Shown: positions 25,010 to 63,765 of the stretch, piece after piece
Layout: the number at the start of each line of letters is the position of its first letter
Numbering within the stretch: position 1 is the stretch's first letter
DNA from: Perca fluviatilis
Taxonomy: Eukaryota; Chordata; Actinopteri; Perciformes; Percidae
Length of the DNA stretch: 64,000 nt
Direction: 5' to 3'
Assembly (NCBI RefSeq): GCF_010015445.1
Contig: NC_053122.1
Span: forward strand, 38,789,731-38,853,730
Notes under the pieces: generated by a model
What the model was told of the DNA's origin: nothing
Seen by the model: only the letters and a program-made list of their open reading frames with translations
The model's database searches: none
Position numbers and translations under genes: made by a program

Positions 25010-25075
25010 CTCATTTTGTATGTAGCTTTGGACAAAAGTGTCTGTCAAATAAATACATGTATTGTAAATGTAAGG
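25010..25075 (+). repeat. SINE/LINE 3' tail fragment
   Basis: GTAGCTTTGGACAAAAGTGT followed by CTGTCAAATAAATACATGTA is the familiar fish retroelement tail of the type 'GCTTTGGATAAAAGCGTCTG'. A similar tail lies inverted at 25993-26075. Confidence 0.6.
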
Positions 25076-25248
25076 TTAGAAAGGCAATGAGACTTGTTAT
25101 TACAAATGTGAAGATCCTCAGAAGAATATGCTTTTGTGCAAGGGAGTATTCTCCAGCTGCAGGGGAGTGTGTCAACTTAATGGACAAAACTATATCATCA
25201 TGTTTACAGTGCCATTTGGCACATGGTTTGTATGTTTATATTTGTATA

Positions 25249-25252
<4 letters not shown>

Positions 25253-25287
<35 letters not shown>
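25253..25287. repeat. (AT)n microsatellite
   Basis: Uninterrupted TA run. Confidence 0.95.
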
Positions 25288-25290
<3 letters not shown>

Positions 25291-25479
25291 TATTCATATG
25301 TGGATGTGTAAGATATATATTTGTATTTCCATTTTCTATGCCATTTGCACAAGTACACGTACAATATTTGCACATATTTATAGTCCCATCTGCTCACCTG
25401 AGTCTGTAAATAATGTTGATAATGTTAATAATGCTGTGTTTTTTTTAATCTACTGTGTATATGTGCCCACCACCCACAA

Positions 25480-25561
25480 TGTTTGTTGGAAGCCACTGAC
25501 CTACATTTTGTTACATATGTGCCTGCACATTGTGTCAATGACAATAAAATTGAATTGAATT
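25480..25561 (+). repeat. LINE 3' end with ATTGA-type tail
   Basis: Ends in GACAATAAAATTGAATTGAA, matching the tail of the L2-type element at 4510. The upstream 300-400 bp may belong to the same copy. Confidence 0.55.
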
Positions 25562-25992
25562 GCATATATGGACACCCAAAGCGTCACCCATATGTGATTG
25601 TTAAATAGTAAAACATGGGCATTACTCTGCTACAAGAGACAGCACTGTCAGGCTTTCCAGCAGATTTAGGAACCTGGCTGCAGGGATTCGCTCCCATTCA
25701 GACACAAGAGCATTACAGTAAGGTTAGTGAGGTCCAACACTGATTGTTGGCCAATAAGTCCTGACTCACAGTCAGCGTTCCTGTTCATCCAGGTTGAGCT
25801 CGGGGATCTGGATCATCAAACTTGGAAAACCATTTATTTATGGACCTGGCTTTTTTCTTAACTAAGACGCCCAGTTTAAACCTTGAAAAACAGCCCCAGA
25901 CTAACAGAGACAGTGGGCAGGACCGTCCTCGTACTTTTGGCCACATAGCATATATAACAGTAAGAATATCTGGTTTCTGGGGGAGAAGCCCC

Positions 25993-26075
25993 CATACTTT
26001 ACATTACATTATTACCTTTCATTTAGCTGACGTTTCTATCCAAAGCATGTTCAACCATGAAGGTACAAACAAACT
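25993..26075 (-). repeat. SINE/LINE 3' tail fragment, minus orientation
   Basis: ACATTACATTATTACCTTTC followed by ATTTAGCTGACGTTTCTATC is the reverse of the tail type at 25010-25075. Confidence 0.6.
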
Positions 26076-53094
<27,019 letters not shown>

Positions 53095-53313
53095 TCCCAT
53101 CAGAAGGTATTTTATCATTGAAAACTTCAAGATGAACTATGTACTGAAAATTCCAAGGAGATCTTCTTGCTAGGATTTCATCTAACTGGTGGCAGACCAA
53201 GAGGAGGAACAGGGACTGATTAGTGTTGTAGTCGTCATCTGATTCTTCAGATTGTTACTTTTCTATTTATATGTTCTGTTAAATGTACATATCAATGAAA
53301 ATGTGATTATTGC

Positions 53314-53319
53314 ATTAAA
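53314..53319 (+). terminator. Candidate PITRM1 polyadenylation signal (ATTAAA)
   Basis: ATTAAA lies 220 bp past the stop codon, the first good hexamer variant downstream, and is followed by T/G-rich sequence. A canonical AATAAA at 54320-54325 is a more distant alternative. Confidence 0.5.
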
Positions 53320-53349
53320 GTATAATATTGGAAAAACAAAATCAGAGTC

Positions 53350-54489
53350 CACTCTTTATTTTGGATTATTTTGTGATCATAAAAACCTTGTGATATTATT
53401 TAATTGGGTGGTTTTGTTTTCTCTGCTGAATAATCGGGATCGTTTGGTTCCTCTGAGGTAAATTCATTTCAGTTTTGGACGGTTCAGAACACAGAATAAT
53501 ATCAGAAACCTCTTCAATGTAAAAACAGTGTTTTGAACCCAACAGGAATGTAAAGTTTGACTTAATAAGAATTGCCTACAAATGTGTGTCATATTAGATT
53601 TAATACAATTTAATATTTGTCACTTAGATTCTGAACTCTGATCTAAACCCAGGAACTCATCCCTTTTGACTTCCTTCACTTTGATTCGTAGCCACACATC
53701 AATTCATTCTTTAGTATTGTTTATCAATACAATACTTAATAATTAATTAATTAATACAATCAGTAACATCTCTTTCCAGAAAGTGTTTTACTTGAGTAAT
53801 GGAGACAGCGATTCTAAAAAGACATGGTCAATTTTTAAAAGGAATAGGAATTTGGGAGCTGCGCAGATTCACTTTCTTGCAGAGTAAAATAAGATTGACA
53901 CCGGCGTGATGTTGGCATGGTAAATATATCTCTGTCAGGCAACCAGCTGAGACTCCACGAAGACTCCCGTACAGCCCCAGTGTGTTGTTTTACCCAGATA
54001 CAAGGTTACAGCACCAGGCTAGCTGGGTTAGCTGATTAGCTTTATGCTAAGCTAACCACCTTCTGCCAGTTTACTGGGTTTACCAGAGTCATGAGAGTGC
54101 TATCAATCTTCATATCTAACTCTGCAGGAAAGCAACAGCCCATAATGTCAATTATTTACTTTAACAAATATTTTTAAAGCTGTGAGCACCACAAATAAAA
54201 CCAAAATATAGCAACGTTAAAACACCACTGGAGGTAAGGAAATCATGTTTTGAAATGTGGATGGATTCAGTCCCTTCAAGAAGTCTCGTTGACAAACGCA
54301 GTTTTTTAACTTTCCACACAATAAATGTTTTATTACTCTGTGAGAGGACACACATAAACTTAATACAAGTTCGTTCACATTCTCCACTTCAGTGACAAAC
54401 TAGAGCAACAGGACCCTACTCACAAACACCGCTATGGGATGCCACATAAAAAGCCCAGGGTGGATACAAACGGCTAAGGCAACACCACA

Positions 54490-54520
<31 letters not shown>

Positions 54521-54861
54521 CTTAGCAGGTGATAGGACACACACATGGCCAGCTCGGCACACTAAACCTCCTGTAGTTCACATTTCCCTTTCACAATCAA
54601 GATGGTAGACCGTTTGGTAAAGGTGTGAGCAGGTGTTAGATTGACAGCATGTGTTATCTCTTTAGAAGCAATTTAGGGGATTACATTAATTATGGGGCTC
54701 AAAGTGCTGTTGAAAATAATACAATACAATAATACACAGCCTCGCTGTGGTCACACAACATGGGTGTTTGCTCAGCTAGGTAGTTTAAAAGGTCTTTAGA
54801 TATAACTACATTTTATCAGGACTTAAAGTTTAATAATATTACAGTGCATGATAAGGAGTGC

Positions 54862-54901
<40 letters not shown>

Positions 54902-55181
54902 TAATTATATAATACCTTTTGATTGGGGATGTGGGATATACAATGTCAGCTCTGCTAGCTTGTTAAAACTACATAAAGAGCTCTATTCCAAATGACTTTT
55001 ACTAAATTTTACCAGCCATCTAAAAAATAGAAGATCCCTTCTGAAAAGTGCAATGGCTTTACCTTACAATATAACTTTTTAAATGACCAACTATCTTTTC
55101 CAATCTATCTTAATTTCTTTGCAGTGGGTCAGTTGTTCACTGTTGTGTGAAGCTGGGTTCTTGTTGCAGCAGTGCGACAGG
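53350..55181. other. Convergent PITRM1/PFKP intergenic region
   Basis: About 2.1 kb separates the two stop codons, and the region contains both 3' UTRs. It has a short AC run at about 54489-54515 and a TA run near 54871-54893. A TTTATT at 54329-54334 is a possible PFKP polyadenylation signal on the minus strand. No additional gene was recognised. Confidence 0.5.
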
Positions 55182-58100
55182 TCAGATGGCTGCCGAGGTG
55201 TTGGTCTCCTTGGGTCGGACCCGGGTCACGTGTTCCAGCTGGCCCGAGTCGGACACGTCGTAGCTCGTCTTGTACTTGGCCAGGATTTTCATCAGTGGGC
55301 GGAGCTTCAGCCACCACTGCTCTTTAGGGATCCTGTGGCTGAGGAGAGGAGGAGGTCACTCATGTAGACACACCGTACATTCTCACTGGCTAGGACATAT
55401 TGTGGCACATGTTCTGACACTTTTCTATGACATACAGTATTATATCATGACTTTTTATCACATACTATACTATGACTTTTTTGACAGTTTTTAATAGTTC
55501 TTTAATGTTTTCTGTAAAGCACTTTGAATTGCCTTGCTGCTGAAATGTTATATAAATAAAGTTGCCTTGCCTTACTATACTATGACTTTTTTCACGCCTT
55601 TTTTTATGACATACTATACTATAACTGTTTTTTTCGACATATTAAACTTACTTTTTTCAGGACATTTATGGCATACTATGCGATGACTTTTTCGACATGC
55701 TATACTACGACTTTTTCATAACATTGCCAACTGCCCTTTAAAATGTAACTGTCTTCTTTTTTTAGTGGTGTCTTTTATACTCAATTCAATGTTCAATTTG
55801 TTCAATACGCAGAACTGAGTACACTTTAATATCTGTTTATTTTTCGCAAGTAATCGCGGTATTCAACAACGTTACCGCACATTTCATATTTTCCTCATAT
55901 GGTGCAGCCCTAATGTACAGTACGTTATTCCAATTATTGCTGGTTGTTTGTTTAGGGAACGTAAATGAAGGGCCTGTATTGCTACAGAGTAAAATTGAAA
56001 ATGGTTCTTACACAAAGTCCGTCTGGTCCCGGAGCTGGGACACCGGCTGGAAGACCAGAGCTCGGCGACGCATCCCCAACAGGCACGCAGTGTCCTCCGA
56101 GTTAGCAAACACTCGCCCTGCATCCAAGACAAGCATCCGCCTTTACAACCAAACACAAGCTGAATCCAGCCATGCACAGACACTGATCCAGACACAGCCC
56201 TGATGAATCCAGAACAACAAGGAACCAAGAGGAAATCAACTGTCTGCATGTTTTACCTCCTTTGTAAGACTCCTTGAGCGTGCGTGTGATCCACTGGATG
56301 GCTTTAGCAGCAATTTTGGTGCCAAAGTTTCTATCAAATGGTGAAGGAGCTCCTCCCTGTGAAAAGGACAGAAAGCATTGTTCTGTTTGAAGCAAGGCTA
56401 GGAAGTACAATTAATAAAGGATATCTGTATAATATATGTAAAAGATCACAATGATGAATAATGCAACAGAATCTGCATTATATCAAATACAAATCTTCAC
56501 TAAAACTCTCATTAGTTATTGATTACACTTTGTTTGTCATTAGTTTGGACAACAAAATCCATTAGATCACATTATCAATGAATTATCACCCAGACCCAAT
56601 TGAAAATATTTAGTGGACGCCCTGATGCACCCCACCTCTCTCTCAGTGCATGCTGGGATAGACTGCAGCTCCCTGCGACTATGGAGAGTAAATGGATATT
56701 TTATGGACTCGCTCAATTCATTCTGAACATGATTCCGGCTGGTGAAAATAAAGCATGTAAGGTAGGTGCGTGTGTGTGCGTGTCCAACCTGCTGCATATG
56801 GCCGAGGATGTTCTTCCTGCAGTCAAACACTCCTCGCCCCTCCTCAGTGTACAGCTGGTAGATGAAGTCAGTGGTGAAGTTCTCATTGGAGTTCTCATTT
56901 CTAAAACACACACATTACAAGGGCAACAGGTTCGTTAAAGGGTTGGTTCGCTGAAATAGGACCAGCTGTAAGCACTTTTCTTTGGAACTACCTTCTACCT
57001 AAAATATAATCCCCGGGGAATTATGTTCATTGTAAAGGACACAGATTAAAACAGAGATATTGCTGTAATTTGGCTGAACCAGCTCTACAAGCAGACTATG
57101 TAGTGTCCTCGAGCTGTTGTTCTCTATACCCCCAGTGCTTAAGTGCCCTTGAGCCAGGGCATCAGGCTGCTGTCCACCTGCACAGCCTCTTGCAATGCAC
57201 CCCTGTGCTCAAGTGTGTCTTGTAATAATGACATTACGCAGGTGCTAACGTCAGCACAGTCAAACAATGTCACCTACACACTGTACACAATATTACATTT
57301 GTCCTATTTCCAGAGACCTCCATCCCGCTGGGAGCAATTGAAACAGTGTGGCGGTGCAGTGGACTAAAATAGCCCCAACACATGAGATGAGGTGAAGTGT
57401 GTAAGGTCGATTAGCTGTCAAACATATTTTAAGACCAGTTGGTTTCGCGTAATTCATTGGAAACAAATACTTATTTACAACGACGCATCACGGAATCACC
57501 AAAATTTCATATTTTTACACTCATTTTGTTGTTTTCTCTCTCTCAGTCCTACAACTACACACATACAATCCCCCCAGGTAATGCAAAGGAAACGGCAGTG
57601 GAAGCATTTTAAAAAGGACCAAAGTGCGTGGTAGAAGAGTCCGGAGACTCACCTGAGCACTATGCCTCTCTGGATGCTCGTCTTCATCTTCTGCGTCAGA
57701 TGCTCCACGTTGGCCTGAAAACACACAGAGAGAGCCAAGGCTCGCTTTAGACCGGAGCAGCACGAGCAAATCACACGCCTCCGTCTCATCAACCCCCCCC
57801 CCACAGAATGGAGAGGTGCAGGGTGACATTTACACCACCAGGGGGCCCCATATCTGTAACCTGGGCTCCTTTCATCTTTAATATTCACTTTTTCTTTTTT
57901 GCTTTCATTTTTCATAATTTCAGCAATTTTCTAATTGCATTAGAAGAACATATTTTTAAAAGTTAAAACACTTTTTTAGTATCTGCCTGACACATTTACT
58001 CATTTAAGTTTTTTTTTATCTCGGCTAAAGCTTTTGATTTTGGCCTATTAATAATGTAAATAATAATATTAAATAAAGAATGATTTTACTTACAACCAAA

Positions 58101-61100
58101 TTAAATTCAATCTATATTAATCTTCTTTTACCACTTAATGGTATTTTAGGAATATTAGTATCTGTAGAGTACACAGTGGCTCACACAAGGCAGTAGAATC
58201 AAAAACTACTCAAATCCAAACCCAAAATAAAAGACCTTCAACTGTACTACATCAAAAAGTCAACGGGTGTAGAGGGGGGGGGGGGCACCCTCCTGAAACA
58301 TAATCTGGGTAACCTGCGCCCTCCTGAAACATCGAGGCTGAGGTAGTGATCACCTGAGGGAAGCTCCAAGCCAGGCGGAACATTTCAAAAGATATATGAA
58401 TGTATACTACTGGGGTTATGAAATATAAAGCAGGTGTAGAGACATTCCTGTTGATGTTTGTAAAAGAAAGCAGTACAGAAAAATACAATGTGAGAGGCGC
58501 GTCGGTGGAGGACAAGCAGGTCCAACATTAGACACACTGTCTAACTTGCAAGAAATATATCATGTTTAATAGTAGGCAACGTTTGGGTACTAGAAACGGT
58601 ACTAGCCCATCTTCAGGCCAAATACGCTGCCTACTATTAAACTTGATATATATATTTTGTTAGACAGTGTGCAAGAGTACAAGAGTTTCCTTTGCAAATT
58701 AAAAGAAAGTACTCGTCTGAAAACACAAGAGGGGGGTACAAGGGTCATGGTAGCCCTTTAATTGAAAATGCTGCCTCATTAAAACATCTTTCCTGAATAA
58801 TAAGAGTGGATCTGTGACCTGCAGGTCCCGGATGTCAAACGGCTCCTCGTAGATGTAGACGGTGTCGGCGCCGGCAGCCAGACCGCCCACGGTGGCCAGG
58901 TAGCCACAGTAACCCCCCATGGTCTCAATGATGAAGACCCGCCGCTTGGTGCCACTGGCTGACTGCTTGATGCGATCACATGTCTGAATCACACACGCAG
59001 ATTACACAGTTATTAACAATATGGTAGATATGTTCACCAAAGTAGAGCTGAAATGATTCATCTGTTATTTAATCAACAGAAAGGGACAGCCATTTCACAT
59101 AATAATGTATTTCTATGATTAACTCAATGAGTGGAAATGCTGAGCTTTTGCTGGCTGCAATTTCTCAAATGTTTCACTTTTATCTATTTAATATACATTT
59201 TTAGTGAAATACTTCTGACTCTTTAGGTCTGTGATCAGTCTAGTAAACAATCTGAAATTTAGGCTTTGCAAAACTCTGCATTATGTCAATTTAGCATTAT
59301 GTCTGTAGACTAAACAGTTATTAACTGATGATGATCAGCTGCAGCTCTACTTTAGTAGATGATTCAAAGTTCCAGTCCATGCTGAGTCAGAGCAAACACT
59401 CAGTCTCAGTGATGCACAGGTTAACTCTTTATTGATTAGAAACCATTGACAGAGAGATAGATTAATAGGTAAGTGAATTAGGTTTTACATGAAGTTTAAA
59501 ATAACAACAAAATCCATACCCAATCTAGGCTGTGACTGAATAGTAAAAATAGTAGATCAATCATAATTTATCATTTACTTTTGTGGCTTTATAGTCAGGG
59601 TTCATACGCATTTTAACCAATACTTTTTCATGACATTTTGGCAAATTTCCATGACTATGTGTTCCTGAAAATGTCAGTCGACATTATACAATAAGAATAC
59701 TAATCAGTGTTAAAGTTTACCCTCAGAGGTTTAAATGTAAAATGAATGACAATTTATGTGGTTCATAGTGGGATTCATAATATCGCTCCCCGAATAGAAC
59801 GTTGAGGTTAAGACGACGTGAAAATACATTTATTAATGACATATTATTATGCTCCATGACTTTTCCAGCTTTTTCAAAATGTATGAACCCTGTATAGTAT
59901 AAATTGAAATGTAGGGAATTGCCCCAATCACCTGACCTACCTGCTCATTTACTGGAAAGCTACATATTAGTTTGAACTAAAAAACAACTGTTGCAAGATA
60001 TGAAAAACTTGAGGCAGTTTAATTAGTATTTCCTGTAAAAGGTTACAGGCATGCACTCTTAAGCTTAACTGTCAAATTGACATATTATGGGCTTAATATG
60101 CCCAACATTAAATATTGTTACTTCTTTTTTTGTGGTGCTAAAATATGACTATGTGTAGTAGCTCACTGGCTGCAGGTGGAGATCTGAGTTGGGATGGTTA
60201 GTGATTGGTCAGAGTTGACCTGTGCTTACTGGGCTGTCGTTCCAACCAGATGAGTGAAGTCTACCATCTGGATAGCTAAATCAGGACAGTATACAGTCTC
60301 CTTTCTTTATTTGGCAAACCTCATTGTGTTTTTGTTTTTTTTGGTTTGCCATCAAGAACAACACAATGATCGGCAACATTAGACAGACTCCACCCATCTG
60401 GTGTCAGCAGTACAGCAGGTAAAACAAAAGCAGACTGGAACATGTCACAGTGATGCACTCCTCAAACACAAACTGTCCCAGCAGGAAGGGAGGGGTTTGC
60501 CACGTTACTGCTTCCGAAATAAAGATCATCAAAACAACATTACAACAGCCACTGACATACAAATGCATTATGGCCATCAGAGTTCAGCATTTTGGATTAG
60601 CAGGAAAATGTGTACTCACAGATTGTAGTTTTACTTCTGTTCTCACGTAGGCCTACAGCTTTTTTTTCTTTTTTTATTAATGCATTTCTGAGATGAACTG
60701 GGATAACAATTCAGCTGGACTGATTCTGTTATCAAGCTATGTTCATAGGTTAAACTAGGATTCTCAATGTTATAAGACAAGTAACACTACAGGGTGCCTC
60801 TAGCTGTTATTTTCCTCTTTTCCACGGGCCCTTACCTCCACAATGGCGTTGATGGACGTGTCAGCGCCAATACTGAGGTCGGTGCCGGCCACGTTGTTAC
60901 TAATGGTAGCAGGCAACATGCACATCGGGATGCATAACTCCTCATAGTCGGCCCGGGCCTCGTACAGCTGCAGCAGGGACTCAAAGGCCTGGTGGTGGTG
61001 GCCGTGATATATGGTTAGACCAACAGGGGGAACACTACATATCTGTGACCCTGTCAGTGTTTTACAGAGTGCTTCATGGTGCACAGTGGCCCCCTTGGCT

Positions 61101-62172
61101 TGTATCTTCATACTGAAATTATTTGGGTTGTAAATGAAGCTGTGTCCCAATTAGATGCTGCATACTACTTGTGTACAGTATATACACTATGTACTTATTT
61201 TCATATGTAATGTACTATTTTTGCAGTTGCTAACCAAAAAATGAACGCACTTTTCCGTCACTTATTTTTTTGTTTCTGGAGTCGTTTCATAACGTCTACA
61301 ACATCTTGTTTTTACACAAGAAATGCGAACTATTAAAGATTTGAAAACTTAACCAGTTACATTTGGGCATAGCTGATGCTGGTTCAACAAGGGTTACATG
61401 GTGCTCTTTCCCTCTAGAGTTGGTGAAAGATAATCTAAATGCCATTTTAGAAGTAATTTTTTGTTTTAAAGATATGGTCAGATCAGCCTGAGAATCCTGT
61501 GTTAAATATTTGTTTGCAAATGTAATTAACAATTCTAGTCACCAGCACTTCACCACCAAGATGGACAGTAAATGGAAGGTTCAATGGCTGAAAGTAAACG
61601 GAGTCCTGATCTAAACTAAGACCATGAAGATACAGCTCTGTCACATGTGTGTGTGGTTGCTGGCTGGCTCTCTCCAGGTGCTGGAGGGCTTTGGCTTCCC
61701 ATTGGCTAAGAGGGGGAGTGGGGGGGGGTCACCCTGGCTGACACATTGCGGTGTTGACGCGATGAGATAAAGATTGGGGTGGGTCTCCAGAGGCTGTGTA
61801 TCCTTTTATGTACAAGAATGTACAGAGGGCTTGGCCTGGTTCCAAACAATAACAGGACTGACATGGTGAGTGCATACATTGATGCTGGACTTATACACGC
61901 CTACACAGCATGCAGACTTACTCTCCAAACACACTGACTCTGTACCATTTCTAATGCAAGCAGAGCATCAGAAAGCAGGTTCAACAAACTCTGGGTTCAA
62001 ACGTCATCTGCTGTTTCCCAAACAAACACAGAGCGGGCCGCACAAACACAGCAGGGCCACGCGCCCAAAACATGCCACACCACGTCACTCCATGCCCTAG
62101 CACTTACCTGGGACCTCCGCTGACTAGCTCGCCTCCAACAACAACCAGTATTACTGCAAGGATGTGTCCTGA

Positions 62173-62214
<42 letters not shown>

Positions 62215-63012
62215 ACATCAGCTGGATCCTGCTCAGAAGCTTCTGTGGTAATTGTGACTGAGTTTCTACTGTTGTAGGGCATGTCTGCAGCTGCAACATC
62301 TACCTCAGTGAACTTAATAATCAACTGAATAAAGCTGTATTTTAAGGATTTAAAAAAAATGTATGTCCATTAGCCATTCATTTCCTCTAGGATTTTTGCC
62401 TGAGCATGTGTCACCAGTCTGAATTGTGTTTCAGTTTCTGTTTTCATACTTCTAAGGTGTACTGTACCACTATATATATATATACTATTATGATATAACC
62501 ATATCATAATATCATGTTTATGTTAAAGCAGGGGGTTAGGTCTGTACGTTCCATTTAGGTCTAAGGAAACCCTACTTACTGTACAGGTTGGATTAATAAG
62601 TGTCAGGCTGCCCATGTTTACACAGAAAATATTACAGCCCACTGACACTTTACAGCAGTGATATTGACGAAATCATTTTTGTCAATATGTTGCAGGAGTT
62701 TTGGTTTAACTTGTCAAATAAATTCCAACTTCTGATTGTTAATGAATGGATGCGAGCTGTGAATCAGCGAAGCCCCAAACTCTCACAGGCTGGATGGTGT
62801 GTGTGTGTGTGTGTCAGGTCTGACTTCAAACACACACACTCTAACCCAGCCACACTTACATCAGTAATGGCATTCAGAGCGGTGTCTGAGCCAATGCTGA
62901 GGTCTGAACCAGGTATATTGTTGGAGACGGTGGCGGGGACCATAACCATGGGCACACAGAACTCATTATATTTGTCCCGTGCAGCAGAGAGTTCCAGTAA
63001 TCCCACGTAGGC
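55182..63012 (-). CDS. pfkp: ATP-dependent 6-phosphofructokinase, platelet type (3' exons only)
   Basis: Catalyses fructose-6-phosphate to fructose-1,6-bisphosphate in the cytosol; the visible part is the C-terminal regulatory half. In transcript order the exons are 62860-63012 or 60836-60988 (alternative), 58819-58983, 57653-57714, 56789-56900, 56257-56356, 56012-56117 and 55182-55338, all in phase with GT-AG ends. Visible blocks: [81 protein letters not shown]. The ending [22 protein letters not shown] is the platelet paralogue, not PFKM or PFKL; the tail after it ([14 protein letters not shown]) differs from human. The N-terminal catalytic half lies beyond 64000. One change from the family: DFV-HRIP where DFE-HRIP is usual. 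Confidence 0.96.
55425..55725. repeat. Degenerate TACTATACTATGACTTTTT tandem repeats
   Basis: The phrase ATACTATACTATGACTTTTT recurs with variation at about 55463, 55577, 55610 and 55673-55716 in the intron between the last two PFKP exons. It is interrupted by a LINE-type tail. Confidence 0.7.
55495..55574 (+). repeat. LINE/SINE 3' tail with CCTTG repeats
   Basis: GTAAAGCACTTTGAATTGCC then TATATAAATAAAGTTGCCTT and GCCTT, the standard tail of a fish retroelement family. It is embedded in the tandem repeats. Confidence 0.6.
58533..58671. repeat. Stem-loop MITE-like sequence in a PFKP intron
   Basis: ACACTGTCTAAC and GTTTAATAGTAGGCAACG on the left pair with CGCTGCCTACTATTAAAC and GTTAGACAGTGT on the right, leaving a loop of about 40 bp. 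It is probably a small folded element; flanking duplication is unclear. Confidence 0.75.
59000..60830. other. PFKP intron, no further exon seen
   Basis: No additional exon homologous to phosphofructokinase lies between exon A and the TCDRIKQ exon. Repeats are minor; T-rich runs occur near 60330 and 60660. Confidence 0.6.
60836..60988 (-). CDS. pfkp: PFKP alternative exon A (PFKL-like form)
   Basis: A 153-bp (51-codon) exon, phase 0 at both ends, encoding [20 protein letters not shown] and ending INAIVE. The acceptor is CACCAG with a CTAAC branch-point-like word at 61014-61018; the donor is GTAAGG. It splices in frame to [10 protein letters not shown] (58819-58983). The wording YEARxxYEELCIxMCxxPATISNN resembles the PFKL form of this segment. 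It carries NNVAGTD where NNVPGTD/S is conserved. It aligns with exon B at about 29 of 51 identical residues, so the two are ancient duplicates. Confidence 0.88.
62177..62213. repeat. (GT)n microsatellite between PFKP exons A and B
   Basis: About 18 uninterrupted GT units. Confidence 0.95.
62860..63012 (-). CDS. pfkp: PFKP alternative exon B (PFKP-like form)
   Basis: A 153-bp (51-codon) exon, phase 0 at both ends, encoding [20 protein letters not shown] and ending LNAITD. The acceptor is CTGCAG and the donor GTAAGT. LELSAAR...[15 protein letters not shown] matches the form used by mammalian PFKP. It can replace exon A exactly; inclusion of both would keep the frame but duplicate 51 residues of the folded domain. 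Confidence 0.93.
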
Positions 63013-63518
63013 CTGCAGCAGTGAGAGTCAGCGTCTTATTGGTTGTTGTTGTTGTTGAGGATTTACAGACAACGGGAATGGGATGTAGGCGAAAAGTGAA
63101 GCGGCCAAACACCAGGGTCTTGACAAGTACAGTGGACATGAGGATATAGGAGAGGTTTTAACTAAACCATTGGGGTAGAAGCTAATTAGTTTTAAATGTA
63201 AGTTGCATTGTAGCTTTTCCACTTCCTACGTGCATTGCATTGTGGAACAACAGTGTTTATCAAGAACTAGGGCTGGGCAAGTTAACACGTTATTATCGCA
63301 TTAACTCATTAATTAATTAACGGCAACAATTATTTTAGCGCGCATTAACGCAGTCTTTATTATTTCTTTTATTATTGTAAAAGTATGTTGCTCACAGGCT
63401 TTTATTTGGTAAAAATCTGTTGCTGACTGCTGCCGCGCTTACAGGAACCAGAAAAGAAAAGAACTGACGGATAAACAAACCAACGAACATGGAGAAGAGT
63501 ACGGAACTTTAACATGGC

Positions 63519-63735
63519 CATTTTCATTTTAAAGTTCTTCCAGATGGCGCAGTCAACAGAACCAAAGTTATTGGTAACCACTGCAAAGTTGAATTTTCTT
63601 ATCACCGGAGTACTTCCAGTCTGAAATATCACCTACATGCAAAACACACCGTTGATATCAGCAAATCATTCAATGAAACAAACAGTGGCGCGTCGGCAGA
63701 CTACGCTAGATGCAGCGTGTGGGCGAAGTCTAGAT
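63519..63735 (+). pseudogene. Degraded BED zinc finger of a hAT transposase
   Basis: Reads DGAVNRTKVIGNHCKVEFSY then HRSTSSLKYHLHAKH, the BED pattern C-x2-C...H-x3-5-H. The first Cys is Gly here (GNHC instead of CNHC), so the zinc site is broken. The frame hits TAA after VWAKSR near 63733, and transposase text resumes in another frame. Confidence 0.7.
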
Positions 63736-63765
63736 AAACAAAGGCAAGAGAAGCTAACAGATGCC

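Noticed and set aside
58252..58515. Minus-strand ORF between PFKP exons
   Set aside because: No phosphofructokinase homology, and no place for it between DIRDLQ and ANVEHL, which join directly.
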